The notes under the pieces were generated by a model. That model saw only the letters and a list, made by a program, of their open reading frames with translations. It searched no databases and had not been told where the DNA came from. Shown here one piece after another: positions 24,695 to 33,940 of a stretch of 50,861 bases of DNA. The stretch is from Microcaldota archaeon (GTDB taxonomy: Archaea; Micrarchaeota; Micrarchaeia; Micrarchaeales; CABMGC01), in the NCBI GenBank assembly GCA_030040335.1, contig JASHTX010000036.1:1-50861 (forward strand), given 5' to 3'. The position numbers were made by a program, and so were the translations under genes. Each line of letters begins with the position of its first letter. The stretch's first letter is position 1.

Positions 24695-27262
24695 TCACTT
24701 TTCCTTCTCCCTCTGCTCCTCTTTTGCGAAGTTTACCCTCGTGGGATCTATTCCGTCGCCGCCATATAGCGTCTGAATCACGTTGTTTCCTACATCTCTC
24801 ACGCTGCTGTCGAAGAGTACGTAGTAATCCTGCAGCGCGTTTGCAAGCCTCCTCTGCAGGTAGCCGCTCCTCTGCGTCAGCAGTCCTTTCTGGATTACGG
24901 CTCCTCTGGCTCCGACAGCGTGCATGAGTATCTCTATCGGGTTAAGGCCGTCGACATAGCTGCTGCTTATGAAACCCCTTGCGCTGGCGCCCACGTCGTT
25001 GCGCTGCATGTGGGGTATTACCCTGCCGGTGTAGTATCCTCTCTTTATTCTCCTTCCTTCCCACGTTGCCTGCTGGCCCAGGAACATGCTCATCTGCTCG
25101 AAGTTCAGTATGTTCGCCCTTGCTCCGGAATTGGCCATGAGCATTGCGAAGTTTGTCTTGTCAACGTTCCTGGAAAGCGCGTAGCCTGCCTTGCTTCTCG
25201 CCTGGTCCAGTTCAACTATTATCATCTGCTCAAGGGATTGCCTGAGGGTGAGTCCCAGGAGCGGTTCGAGCTTCTTTGTCTTGTACTGGTTGACCAGTTC
25301 ATCGACCTTTTTCTGTGTATCGGCAAGAAGCATCTCTTTCTCCTTTCTCATATCGTCATTTATAATGTATTCCTTGACGCCCATCGTAACTCCATACATT
25401 GTCGCGTATGCGTACGCCATCTTGGAAGAGCGGGCTATGAACCGCCTGAGTTCCTCAAAACCGTAATCTCGTGCGATAGCTATGAAGAGCTTGTTTCCAC
25501 CTCCAAGCCCGTATGCCCTCTTTGTTATCACGCCCTCCACAAGCGAGCCGTTCTTTATCTTAAGCTTGTCATTTCCAGATTGCACCTCGAAGTTGAGGCC
25601 CTTTGGCAGCAGCAGCGAGAAGATGTCCTTGCCGCTGTACATGTGTCCCTTGGATTCCTTGGGCATCTCCCTTATGCCTGCGGTGCCGAGGAGATATTCT
25701 GTTTCCTGCTTGTCAAGGTAAGTGTCATCCTGCGTCAACGCAAAGAGCCCTATTATCCCGTCTTCGCCGTTTGCTATTATGACGTTTCCGTCCTTCGGCG
25801 AGAATATCTGCTCCTGAACCTCCATCAGGTACTTTGCCTCGGCCTGCGCCTCCAGCGTTTGAGGAATGTGCAGGTTCATTTCGTCCCCGTCGAAGTCGGC
25901 GTTGTAGGGGATTGTGGCAGGATATGTTATCCTGAATGTCTTGCCAGGCAGAACCCTGACCCTGTGGGCCATTATGCTTATCCTGTGCAGCGATGGCTGC
26001 CTGTTGAAGAGCGCGAGATCGCCGTCCTTCAACTGCCTTTCGAGAATATAGCCAGGTTTTATTTCCTTGAGCAGCTCTTCTTTGTTGGTATCTAATATTC
26101 GCTTGCGCTTGCCGTCGAGAGCCACTACGTTTATCACCATCGGGTACTGGTTGCTTGCAAGCAGTTTCTTTGCCTCTTCGAGATTCCACTCAGTGACGTA
26201 GAATGGAACTGTGAGCTTCTCTGCTATTGCCCTTGGTACGCCCACCTCGTCAACGTCTATGGCCGGGTCTACGCTTATTACCGTACGTGCCGAGTAGTTG
26301 ACTCTCTTTCCGCTGAGATTGTACCTGAAGCGTCCTTCCTTGCCCTTAAGCCTCTGGGCTATTGTCTTGAGTGCCCTGCCGCTCCTGTGCCTTGCAGGAG
26401 GTATTCCGCTCGTCTCGTTGTTGAAATAAGTAGTGACGTGATACTGCAGCAGCTCCCACAGGTCGTCTATGATTATCTGCGGCGCTCCTGCATTTATGTT
26501 CTGCTCAAGCCTCTGGTTGATCCTCATTATGTCCACAAGCTTGTGCGTGAGGTCGTCCTCGCTCCTTTCTCCCGTCTCCAGCGTAATGCTTGGCCTTACA
26601 TCGACGGGGGGCACAAGCAAGGTGTTCAGCACGAGAGCCTCGGGCCTGCTGGTCTTCGAGTCTATACCAAGAATATCGAGGTCCTCGTCGCTTATCTTGG
26701 CCAGCATGTCTTTTATCTCGTCAGGCTTCAGCCTGCGTTCGCCCACATAGAAGTACGTTGGCATTGAGAATTTGAGCTTCTCCTGTACGGTGCCACAGTG
26801 AGGGCACTTCTTTACACTTTTGAGCTTCTTCAGCATATCCTGCTCGGCCTGCTTGCCCTGAGCCTGCTCTGCCGCCGGAGTTTCTTCGCTAAGCTCCTTG
26901 TTCATCTCAGCCTTGAATGCTCCGAGCTGCTCGTCGTTTAGCAGAATCCTGTGGCATTTCTGGCAGGTTGCCTGCAGAAGCATGTTCACGATCTTCGCGA
27001 ATTCAGAGTGCATTACCGGCCTGACAAGCTCTATGTGACCGAAGTGTCCGGGGCAGGTCTTCGCTCTGCCTCCGCAGGTCTTGCAGACAAGACCTGGGTC
27101 TATGACTCCGAGTCTCTGGTCAAGGAGGCCGCCGTCGATCGGATAGCCATCCTCGTTGTAGGTGTCAGGAACCGTAAGCTTCGCCACGCTCAGCTTCTTT
27201 ATCTGCTCCTGGGAGAATATCCCGAACTTTATCTGTTTGATTACCTCTGCTTGCATGCTCAT
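24695..27262 (-). CDS. rpoA1: DNA-directed RNA polymerase subunit A' (N-terminal part of the largest subunit)
   Basis: Carries the catalytic magnesium site: NADFDGDEMNLHIPQ near residue 450 has the three Asp. Zinc sites are seen in CKTCGGRAKTCPGHFGH (about 60-76) and CQKCHRIL with CPHCG (about 105-160). SGKRVNYSARTVIS is the lid/rudder region, and NRQPSLHRISIMAHRV precedes the active site. The length of 855 is normal. The segment with 'EETPAAEQAQGKQAEQ' is a short Gln/Ala-rich linker not usual in the family. The ATG overlaps the stop of B' (ATGA). Confidence 0.98.
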   Translation of the reverse strand: MSMQAEVIKQIKFGIFSQEQIKKLSVAKLTVPDTYNEDGYPIDGGLLDQRLGVIDPGLVCKTCGGRAKTCPGHFGHIELVRPVMHSEFAKIVNMLLQATCQKCHRILLNDEQLGAFKAEMNKELSEETPAAEQAQGKQAEQDMLKKLKSVKKCPHCGTVQEKLKFSMPTYFYVGERRLKPDEIKDMLAKISDEDLDILGIDSKTSRPEALVLNTLLVPPVDVRPSITLETGERSEDDLTHKLVDIMRINQRLEQNINAGAPQIIIDDLWELLQYHVTTYFNNETSGIPPARHRSGRALKTIAQRLKGKEGRFRYNLSGKRVNYSARTVISVDPAIDVDEVGVPRAIAEKLTVPFYVTEWNLEEAKKLLASNQYPMVINVVALDGKRKRILDTNKEELLKEIKPGYILERQLKDGDLALFNRQPSLHRISIMAHRVRVLPGKTFRITYPATIPYNADFDGDEMNLHIPQTLEAQAEAKYLMEVQEQIFSPKDGNVIIANGEDGIIGLFALTQDDTYLDKQETEYLLGTAGIREMPKESKGHMYSGKDIFSLLLPKGLNFEVQSGNDKLKIKNGSLVEGVITKRAYGLGGGNKLFIAIARDYGFEELRRFIARSSKMAYAYATMYGVTMGVKEYIINDDMRKEKEMLLADTQKKVDELVNQYKTKKLEPLLGLTLRQSLEQMIIVELDQARSKAGYALSRNVDKTNFAMLMANSGARANILNFEQMSMFLGQQATWEGRRIKRGYYTGRVIPHMQRNDVGASARGFISSSYVDGLNPIEILMHAVGARGAVIQKGLLTQRSGYLQRRLANALQDYYVLFDSSVRDVGNNVIQTLYGGDGIDPTRVNFAKEEQREKEK

Positions 27263-29085
27263 TCCTCAATTCCGACCTGCGGCCTTATGTGCAGGCTCTT
27301 TATCTCGTCAAGCAGCAGCTTGAAAGCGTAGCTTATCTCAACCTCTACCAGGTTGTTGCTGTTGCACAGCGGGCAGATGTTTATCCTCTTTGCGTAGTCC
27401 CTGTATCCGATGCTCCCGCATTCCTTGCATATCAGTACCGTTGCCTTGTCGCTCTGGTCAAGCATACGCTCCTTGAGCAGCAGGCTCGCTCCGTACGCGA
27501 CGAGCACGTCTCTTTCCATCTCTCCGAACCTGAGACCTCCCAGCCTCGCCTTTCCTTCAGTAGGCTGGTGGGTCAGTATCTGCACCGTGCCCCTGCTCCT
27601 TACCTGCATCTTGTTGCTGACCATGTGGTGCAGCCTGTTGTAGTACACCACTCCTGTGAATAGCTTTGCCTTGAAAGGCCTGCCTGTGACGCCATCATAG
27701 AGCACCTCCTCGCCGTATTTGTCGAAGCCGTGCGCCTCGATTATCTTGCCGTATTCGTCGAGCCTGTCGCTTCCCGTCTGCGTGAATGCAGTTCCGTCGG
27801 TCCTTGTGCCCTTCATAGCACTGGCCTTGCCTGCAAGGGTTTCAAGCAGGTGTCCGAAAGTCATTCTGCTTGGTATTCCGTGAGGGTTGAGAAGAAGGTC
27901 AGGCACGACCCCGTTCTCAGTAAATGGCATGTCCTCGTGAGGCACTATCAGTGCGACCACTCCTTTCTGCCCGTGTCTGCTTCCGAACTTATCTCCTGCT
28001 TCGGGTATCCTGAGGCTCCTTACCCTCACCTTTACTATCCTAGTTGCCCCTGGTGACTCTGTAAAGATAACGTCGTCAACTACTCCGCCCTCGCCAGGCT
28101 TGAGTGTCGTTGAATCGTCTCTCGTCTTCTCTTCAAGTCCTCCGGCGCCTATGCTCTCCTCCAGGAACCTTGGAGGCGCGACCTTTCCTATGAGGACATC
28201 GCCTTCCTCAACCTGCATCTCCGGCTCTATCACTCCGTCGTCGCTGAGTTTAGAGTAGGCGTGCTCTCCGAGGTAGCCCTCCGTGGTTGCAGGAGGTATC
28301 TTGAAGACGTCCTTCTGCCCTCCAGGATATCGTCTTTCTTCGTCAGAGTAGGTCTTGTAGAACATGCTCCTTGCAAGGCCCCTGTCAACCGCAGCCTTGT
28401 TAAGCACGACCGCATCCTGCATGTTGTAACCGTAGAACGTTGAGAGCGCAACTACGAAATTCTGGCCTGAGGCATGCCTGCTAAGCTTAAGCGCCTCGTA
28501 TGTGGAAGTGCTCACTAGCGGAGCCTGTGGGTAGAAGAGTATGTACGCCCTTGACTCGAACCTCAGGTTGAAGTTCGTAGCGTAGAGTCCCTGCGCCTGC
28601 TTGATGTAGCTCGCGAACATCAGGTGCCTTGCCACGTTGTTTGCTTCAGGGTACGGAGCGGTGTTTACAGTGAATCCGAAGATGGAAACTGGATCGACTT
28701 CCAGGTGGGTGGTGTCTCCGTTTACCTCGCTCTCTGTCATAGCGACTACGGCATTCTCCTCCTCCTCAGCATCAAGGAACTCGACTATCCCGCTTCTTAT
28801 GAGGTAGGCGAAGTCGATCTCCTTTTTCTCAAGCTTTTCCGCCAGTTCCTTGGTGAATCTGGACTTCCCTTCCTCGACGATTATGTAGGGCTTCCTGGCC
28901 CTGCCCCTGTCGGTGTTTATGTGTATCTCGTTGAGCTTTTCCATGTAGACTACGTTGACCTCTCCGGAGATGAGTCCCTTCCTCCTTGCGGTCCTCACTT
29001 CCTTGACGTAAGCCTGCGGATTGGAGACGTAGCCTATGGCCTTGCCATTCAGGTGAACGTAACACTTATCGCTTATCTTTACCAA
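27259..29085 (-). CDS. rpoB1: DNA-directed RNA polymerase subunit B' (C-terminal part of the second subunit)
   Basis: Corresponds to the C-terminal half of Rpb2. Motifs visible: YNMQDAVVLNKAAVDRGLARS, GDKFGSRHGQKGVVALI, DLLLNPHGIPSRMTFGHLLE, LRFGEMERDVLVAYGAS, and a zinc ribbon CKECGSIGYRDYAKRINICPLC before the C-terminal clamp helix. All nucleic-acid-binding Lys and Arg positions in GSRHGQKG are kept. The start is TTG at 29085, 1 bp after the B'' stop; GAGGAGG just upstream within B'' is a strong ribosome binding site for it. Confidence 0.98.
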   Translation of the reverse strand: MVKISDKCYVHLNGKAIGYVSNPQAYVKEVRTARRKGLISGEVNVVYMEKLNEIHINTDRGRARKPYIIVEEGKSRFTKELAEKLEKKEIDFAYLIRSGIVEFLDAEEEENAVVAMTESEVNGDTTHLEVDPVSIFGFTVNTAPYPEANNVARHLMFASYIKQAQGLYATNFNLRFESRAYILFYPQAPLVSTSTYEALKLSRHASGQNFVVALSTFYGYNMQDAVVLNKAAVDRGLARSMFYKTYSDEERRYPGGQKDVFKIPPATTEGYLGEHAYSKLSDDGVIEPEMQVEEGDVLIGKVAPPRFLEESIGAGGLEEKTRDDSTTLKPGEGGVVDDVIFTESPGATRIVKVRVRSLRIPEAGDKFGSRHGQKGVVALIVPHEDMPFTENGVVPDLLLNPHGIPSRMTFGHLLETLAGKASAMKGTRTDGTAFTQTGSDRLDEYGKIIEAHGFDKYGEEVLYDGVTGRPFKAKLFTGVVYYNRLHHMVSNKMQVRSRGTVQILTHQPTEGKARLGGLRFGEMERDVLVAYGASLLLKERMLDQSDKATVLICKECGSIGYRDYAKRINICPLCNSNNLVEVEISYAFKLLLDEIKSLHIRPQVGIEE

Positions 29086-29086
29086 A

Positions 29087-30562
29087 TCAATCCTCCTCTA
29101 TCTTGCCAAGTTCCCTGAGCTTTGACTCCACCTGCTTCTCCTCTGCACCTACGCTTATCTTGGCCATTATCGCGAGATATTTTGTAAGGCCTACGTCGAG
29201 TCCTTCAGGGGTCTCTGATATGCATATCTTGCCCCACTGCGTCCCGTGCACCTCCCTTGCCTGGAAGTGAGGGTGCTTTTTGGCGAGCGGGGACTTTACC
29301 CTGCGGAGGTTCGTGTAGGTGCTGATCAGGTTGGTGCGGTCGAGGACCTGCGAGACTCCTGTCTGCCCAGCCACCCATGTGCCGGTACCCATCGCGTATG
29401 CAATCTTCTCAGTTATCGTCTCGGGGCTTATGATTGTGGGAATGCTGAGCTTTCTGCCTCTGGCGCTTGCCCTCTCTATCTGGTACTTCACGTCCTTTAC
29501 GAAGAACCTGAACGCGTATGCGAATAGCTCTTCCATCAACTGTCCTGAGTACTTGATTCGCTTGTTTGAGTAGTGGTCCTTGTCATCCTGTGATGCGAGC
29601 CTGTTGGCGACTATGCTGGCGCGCCTCGCCATCTGGAGTATGTACTTGCCCTTCTCCTTCCTCTCCTCTGGCTTCGTCCCGATGTGGGGCAGAAGGTAGG
29701 TGTCCAGCTGGGTCTCGGCCCTCTTTATCTGGTACTCCTTGGCCTGGCCTGGTGCCGAGAGCTTGCCGAGCTCTAGGAGAGCGTCGCTTGGCCCCAGCTC
29801 CTTTGCTTCGCTCATTTCAGTGTTTAGCAGCATGTCGTTCTTGTAGGCCTGAATGTCGCTGGCAGCGTCGAGCATGTCACTGACCTGTATGCCGAGCGCC
29901 CTGAGCACTAGGATCATGCCAACGGCCTTGTGGAGAGTCGGAAACTCAACGCTGAAAACTCCATTCTGGTTCCTTGAGATGACCGTCCTGGCCCTGAAAC
30001 CTGGGGCCGTAGAGAAAACCTTGCTTGTGGTCTCGACCCCTCCCTTCTCCCTGCTGGTGATTATCCTGTTTGGAGCCAGATCTTCAAGGCCTATCAGCAC
30101 TCGCTCAGTGCCTTTTATTATGAAATATCCGCCTGGGTCGTCAGGGTCTTCCCCGTTCTCAACCAGCTGCCCCCTTGTCATGGTCTTGAAATGGCAGAGG
30201 TTGCTTCTCACAACTATCGGCAGTTCTCCAACGAAGACCTCTCCGTACGATGCTTCCTTTTCTATCCCCCTTATCATAGGCACGAACTCGAGGAACATTG
30301 GAGACGCATAGGTGAGGTTTCTGAGCCTTGCCTCGTTTGGCAGTATGCTTCTTCTTGAACTGTCAGCCTCTATTATCGAGGGTTTGTCCAGCCTGACCTT
30401 TCCAAGCTTGAGCGCAAAGCCTTCGACGCTCGGCTCTATGGTCGCCTGCTGGTCGATTATCTTCTGCAGGTCCTGTTCAGCGAACCTGTTGAAGCTATCG
30501 ATCTGGTGCTGAACCAGAGAGTTAGAGCTTAGGTAAGAATCCAGTATCAAATTCTTTTTCAT
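29087..30562 (-). CDS. rpoB2: DNA-directed RNA polymerase subunit B'' (N-terminal part of the second subunit)
   Basis: N-terminal half of Rpb2 (protrusion, lobe and fork), 491 residues. Start of the real protein: MKKNLILDSYLSSNSLVQHQ, with NRFAEQDLQKII; family motifs LRNLTYASPMFLEFVPM, ELPIVVRSNLCHF, DPGGYFIIKGTERVLIGLEDLAPNRI (split DPGGYFIIKGTERVL, EDLAPNRI) and GTWVAGQTGVSQVLDRTN. The open frame extends 54 codons further but this overlaps rpoH and is low-quality basic sequence. The ATG at 30562 has GGTG 10-14 nt upstream. B is split from B' as in many euryarchaea. Confidence 0.97.
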   Translation of the reverse strand: MKKNLILDSYLSSNSLVQHQIDSFNRFAEQDLQKIIDQQATIEPSVEGFALKLGKVRLDKPSIIEADSSRRSILPNEARLRNLTYASPMFLEFVPMIRGIEKEASYGEVFVGELPIVVRSNLCHFKTMTRGQLVENGEDPDDPGGYFIIKGTERVLIGLEDLAPNRIITSREKGGVETTSKVFSTAPGFRARTVISRNQNGVFSVEFPTLHKAVGMILVLRALGIQVSDMLDAASDIQAYKNDMLLNTEMSEAKELGPSDALLELGKLSAPGQAKEYQIKRAETQLDTYLLPHIGTKPEERKEKGKYILQMARRASIVANRLASQDDKDHYSNKRIKYSGQLMEELFAYAFRFFVKDVKYQIERASARGRKLSIPTIISPETITEKIAYAMGTGTWVAGQTGVSQVLDRTNLISTYTNLRRVKSPLAKKHPHFQAREVHGTQWGKICISETPEGLDVGLTKYLAIMAKISVGAEEKQVESKLRELGKIEED

Positions 30563-30575
30563 ATCGGAGCACCAT

Positions 30576-30803
30576 TCAACCTTCAACAACATACCTGTAG
30601 TAGGTGTAGCTCTTGCCGAAGTCGTGTCTCTCCATCTCGAGGACGTCGCCGACCTTGGCGCCTGCCTTCTGGGCCTGCGGGTCGCTGACAAGTATTTTTG
30701 GAAGGTTGTTGAGCGTGATTCCAAGGGAAGCGAGCAGCTCGTTGACAGAGTTGCGACTCATGACCTTATGAACTGGGACGAGTTCGTGTTCTCGCTTAGG
30801 CAA
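30576..30803 (-). CDS. rpoH: DNA-directed RNA polymerase subunit H (Rpo5)
   Basis: Small jaw subunit equal to the C-terminal domain of eukaryotic Rpb5. The hallmark C-terminus is clear: NNLPKILVSDPQAQKAGAKVGDVLEM (split LPKILVSDPQA, GAKVGDVLEMER) and YYRYVVEG. EHELVPVHKVMSR is the typical start. I choose TTG at 30803 (75 residues) because GGTGG lies 4 nt upstream; TTG at 30839 would add 12 hydrophobic residues (87 in all) and fits a near-leaderless transcript. It is the first gene of the five-gene polymerase operon and ends 13 bp before B''. Confidence 0.92.
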   Translation of the reverse strand: MPKREHELVPVHKVMSRNSVNELLASLGITLNNLPKILVSDPQAQKAGAKVGDVLEMERHDFGKSYTYYRYVVEG

Positions 30804-30866
30804 TAATCCACCAAAGAAGGGCAAGGCTACCTTTGTCAAGAGTACAGAGTATTAATAAGTAGGGCA

Positions 30867-30935
30867 AATGTTTATATCTGTTTCCATCTGTCGGTCAGCC
30901 GCTCAAGCCTGATTCCTTGGATGGTTTTTATAGTT
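30867..30935. promoter_or_regulatory. Divergent promoters, RNA polymerase operon / trpS
   Basis: On the minus strand AGATATAAACAT (30867-30878) is a strong box A about 30-40 bp before the polymerase operon's upstream TTG. On the plus strand GTTTTTATAGTTTTA (about 30924-30938) is the box A for trpS, 25-35 bp before its ATG. The GC-richer bases between them (30885-30920) hold no obvious palindrome. Confidence 0.55.
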
Positions 30936-30960
30936 TTATGTAGAAGCATTAGTTGTTGAC

Positions 30961-32076
30961 ATGCCTGATGACTTCAAGGTAACTCCATACGATGTAGAGG
31001 GAGTCGTTGACTACGAAAGGCTGATGAAACATGCCGGCCTCGAGCAGGTAAGCGACAAGATGCTCGATCGTATGAAGAAGCATGCGGGTGAGCTCCACTT
31101 CATGCTGAGGAGGAAGATCTTCTTCGCGCAGAGGGACCTCAGCTGGCTGCTTGATGAGTACGAGAAAGGGAACAAGTTTTATCTCTATACTGGAATAGCC
31201 CCGAGCGGCGCGATGACCTTCGCACATCTCTTCAACTTCATCTTCAACCAGTGGCTGCAGGAGAAGTTCAAGGTTGACATGTACATACAGATACCAGACG
31301 AGGAGAAACCGCTGATCAGGGACGTGACATTCGAGGAGACGCACAGGCTCGCATACGAGGACATACTCAACATAATCGCGCTTGGCTTCGACTCCAAGAG
31401 GACGAAGATATTCCTTGATACGGAGTATGCGAAGACAATGTACAAGCCTGCGATGAAGATTGCGAAGCGCATAACATTCTCGATGATAAAGGATTCTTTC
31501 GGGTTCACAAACGAAAACAACGTAGGCAGCATATTCTATACGAGCATGCAGGCCGTGCCCGCGATACTAAAGTCAATAGAAGAGGGCAAGAATGTTCCCT
31601 GCCTGATACCGTGCGGTGTTGACCAGGATGTGCATTTCAGGCTGACAAGGGATGCAGTCTCGAAATTGGGCTACTACAAACCTGCAGGGCTCTATTCGAA
31701 GTTCATGCCGGGCTTGAGCGGAGTGAAAAAAATGTCTGCTCACAGTCCAAACGATACAATTTACCTGAACGACTCACCGGAGGTTGTGGAGAAGAAGGTT
31801 CAGAAGGCGTTTACAGGGCAACAGTCAACCGCAGAGCTTCAGAAGAAACTCGGCGGCGATCCGGAGAAGTGCGCAGTCTGCCAGTACTATAAGTTCCTCT
31901 TCGAGCCTGACGACAAGAAGCTGGAGAAGATATTCGAAGGCGAGCGTAGCGGCACAATGCTCGCAGGGGAGCACAAGGAGCACCTTGCGAAGACGATAAA
32001 CAAGTTCCTTGAAGAACACAGGAAGAAGAAGGAAAGGCTGAAGGACAAGATTGAGGACTTTGTAGTAAGAGATTAG
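30961..32076 (+). CDS. trpS: Tryptophanyl-tRNA synthetase (archaeal/eukaryotic type)
   Basis: Charges tRNA-Trp. Class I features: the HIGH-like GIAPSGAMTFAHLFNF (ATP site), the Trp-pocket region MYIQIPDEEKPLI, PCGVDQDVHFRLTRD and the KMSKS-like VKKMSAHSPN. The N-terminal 75 residues, VTPYDVEGVVDYERLM to RDLSWLL, are the archaeal and eukaryotic extension. There is a CAVCQYY pair in the C-terminal helical domain. The length of 371 is normal. It has its own TATA box and is directly followed, with no gap, by the small membrane protein gene. Confidence 0.96.
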   Translation: MPDDFKVTPYDVEGVVDYERLMKHAGLEQVSDKMLDRMKKHAGELHFMLRRKIFFAQRDLSWLLDEYEKGNKFYLYTGIAPSGAMTFAHLFNFIFNQWLQEKFKVDMYIQIPDEEKPLIRDVTFEETHRLAYEDILNIIALGFDSKRTKIFLDTEYAKTMYKPAMKIAKRITFSMIKDSFGFTNENNVGSIFYTSMQAVPAILKSIEEGKNVPCLIPCGVDQDVHFRLTRDAVSKLGYYKPAGLYSKFMPGLSGVKKMSAHSPNDTIYLNDSPEVVEKKVQKAFTGQQSTAELQKKLGGDPEKCAVCQYYKFLFEPDDKKLEKIFEGERSGTMLAGEHKEHLAKTINKFLEEHRKKKERLKDKIEDFVVRD

Positions 32077-32343
32077 ATGGCGGGAAAGGGACTTGAAGCA
32101 AGAGTAAGCAGCATAGAACAGAGAAATAGGAGAGTTGAAAGTGACAAAGCGTGGGAAATCAGCAAAACAAGAAGAGCCATAATTGTGGTTTTCACATATC
32201 TTGCCATAGGAGCCTACCTACTGGTGATTGGAGTACCAAATGCTCTCCTGAATGCAGTAGTACCGACAGTTGCATTTACACTCTCGACCCTTACCTTGCC
32301 TTTTTTCAAGAAGCTTTGGATCGAAAGTGTTTATACTAGGTAG
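32077..32343 (+). CDS. Small membrane protein, coiled coil plus two helices
   Basis: An 88-residue protein of unknown function. Residues 1-28 are charged (LEARVSSIEQRNRRVESDKAWE, a likely short coiled coil), then come two membrane helices (IIVVFTYLAIGAYLLVIGV, and NAVVPTVAFTLSTLTLPFF) and a short basic end. The ATG comes directly after the trpS stop codon, and kae1 follows 4 bp later, so it is co-transcribed with both. Similar small 'coil plus two-helix' proteins occur in many bacteria and archaea without known role. Confidence 0.72.
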   Translation: MAGKGLEARVSSIEQRNRRVESDKAWEISKTRRAIIVVFTYLAIGAYLLVIGVPNALLNAVVPTVAFTLSTLTLPFFKKLWIESVYTR

Positions 32344-32347
32344 AAAC

Positions 32348-33322
32348 ATGCTTGTCATAGGAATAGAGAGCAGCGCACACACGTTCGGAGTGGGCATAGT
32401 TTCCGATGGTAAAGTACTAGCTAATGAGAAAATGATGTACGATGTCGGCACGCACGGCATAATACCTGTCAAGGTTGCAGAAACACACATCAAGAACTCC
32501 GCTGCGGTTATCCAAAGCGCCCTGGACAAGGCAGGAATCAAGATCAGTGAGCTTGAAGGTGTGGGATACACCAAAGGGCCAGGCATAGGTCCATGCCTGC
32601 AGGTGGGCCAGATTGCGGCCAAGACAATCGCAAAGAGGCTAAAACTGAAAATCGCTCCTGTAAATCACGCGGTCGCTCACGCAGAGATAACAAAACGCGA
32701 AGGCGGATTCAAGGATCCGATAATACTGTATGTCAGCGGAGGAAACTCGCAGATACTGAAAATTACAGACAAGCCCTTCAGGCACTATCACATCCTTGGA
32801 GAGACCTTTGACATAGGTGTGGGCAACATGCTCGACGCTTTCGCAAGGGAAATCAAGCTTAAGCCGGCATGGGGGTCGACCGTGGCCAAGCTCGCAATGG
32901 AAGGCAAGTATATCGAGATGCCTTATACTGTGAAGGGCATGGACTTCGCCTTCTCAGGCCTGCTCACATATGCTAGCGAACTTGCGGGCAAGGCAAAGAA
33001 CGAGGATTTATGCTACTCGATTCAGGAAACGTCTTTTGCGATGCTCTGCGAGGCCACGGAAAGAGCGCTTCTGCTCACGAACAGCAGGGAGCTGGGCGTG
33101 TGCGGAGGCGTTGCGCAGAGCAACAGGCTGAAGGAGATGCTTGCGAGCGTGTGCAAAGAGCACCGTATGAAGTTTGGGTTCGCGAGGAATGAGTACAACG
33201 CGGACAACGGAGCAATGATCGCATTTGTCGCTGAACGGATGCTGGAGAAAGGGAGCCATCAGCCGCTTGAGAAGTGCGACGTGCAGCAGAGATACAGGAT
33301 AGACAGGGCCATGGTTTACTAG
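32348..33322 (+). CDS. kae1: tRNA N6-adenosine threonylcarbamoyltransferase (Kae1/TsaD)
   Basis: Catalytic subunit of the KEOPS complex, which makes t6A37 on tRNAs that read ANN codons. ASKHA-fold ATPase motifs: GIESSAHTFGVGI, PGIGPCLQVG, VNHAVAHAEI with the metal ligands His107 and His111, LYVSGGNSQIL, ETFDIGVGNMLD and the C-terminal NADNGAMIAF. The length of 324 is normal. The open frame extends upstream into the preceding gene, but the ATG at 32348 gives the conserved MLVIGIESS start. It is not fused to Bud32, as it is in some archaea, but lies 7 bp upstream of it. Confidence 0.96.
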   Translation: MLVIGIESSAHTFGVGIVSDGKVLANEKMMYDVGTHGIIPVKVAETHIKNSAAVIQSALDKAGIKISELEGVGYTKGPGIGPCLQVGQIAAKTIAKRLKLKIAPVNHAVAHAEITKREGGFKDPIILYVSGGNSQILKITDKPFRHYHILGETFDIGVGNMLDAFAREIKLKPAWGSTVAKLAMEGKYIEMPYTVKGMDFAFSGLLTYASELAGKAKNEDLCYSIQETSFAMLCEATERALLLTNSRELGVCGGVAQSNRLKEMLASVCKEHRMKFGFARNEYNADNGAMIAFVAERMLEKGSHQPLEKCDVQQRYRIDRAMVY

Positions 33323-33329
33323 TGGTGCT

Positions 33330-33917
33330 ATGAGGCTATTGAGCGAAGGAGCGGAGTCAAGGGTCTTTGTCACCAGCATCTTTGGAAAAAGCGCTGTGGC
33401 AAAACTAAGGCATGCCAAAGCTTACAGAATAGAGCAGATTGATGGCACTCTGAGGAAGACGAGGACAAAGAAGGAAGCAAGGGCCATGAACAAGGCCAGG
33501 GAGGTGTGCGGGCGGGTCCCTGCCCTGCTGGGCGTAGGCAAATTCACGCTGTACATGGAGAAGATAGAAGGTACGCTACTCAAAGATGTCAAGAATCAGC
33601 GTGTCGACTATGGTGAGATAGGAAAGACTCTGGCAAAGATGCATGATGCTGATGTCGTGCACGGAGATTTCACGCCTGCAAACATAATCATCAACAAGTC
33701 GGGAGCCTGGATCATAGATTTTGGGTTGTCCGACATAACAGATAGCATAGAGGATAAGGCGCTAGACTTGTTGCTCATGAAGAGGTCCATAGACCGGAAA
33801 CTTTACGCCGGTATGGAATCTGCCTATTCTAAGGAACTGAAGAACTCAAAACTGGTTCTGGACAGGCTTGCAGATATAGAGAAAAGAGGAAGATATCAAG
33901 TAAGGTCACTTGCGTGA
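33330..33917 (+). CDS. bud32: KEOPS kinase/ATPase Bud32
   Basis: A mini protein kinase that works with Kae1 in t6A synthesis as an ATPase. Motifs: GAESRVFV (glycine-poor loop), AVAKLRHAKAYR (the Lys), KKEARAM (the alpha-C Glu), VVHGDFTPANIII (catalytic loop, Asp and Asn) and WIIDFGLSD (the DFG), then DKALDLLLMKRSI. The length of 195 is typical of the minimal kinase. GGTG is 3-6 nt before the ATG. The C-terminus, about 24 bp from the next gene's end, is convergent with the 357-aa gene. Confidence 0.94.
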   Translation: MRLLSEGAESRVFVTSIFGKSAVAKLRHAKAYRIEQIDGTLRKTRTKKEARAMNKAREVCGRVPALLGVGKFTLYMEKIEGTLLKDVKNQRVDYGEIGKTLAKMHDADVVHGDFTPANIIINKSGAWIIDFGLSDITDSIEDKALDLLLMKRSIDRKLYAGMESAYSKELKNSKLVLDRLADIEKRGRYQVRSLA

Positions 33918-33940
33918 TAGGTGCAGGCCCGCCTGCCCCT

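Noticed and set aside
24920..26095. A 391-codon open frame on the plus strand
   Set aside because: It lies fully antisense to rpoA', reads as Cys/His/Leu/Val-rich nonsense without domain pattern, and the minus strand carries clear RNA polymerase motifs.
30563..30724. 54-codon upstream extension of rpoB''
   Set aside because: It overlaps rpoH and has Arg/Ser/Thr-rich sequence with no match to the family; the ATG at 30562 begins the conserved part.
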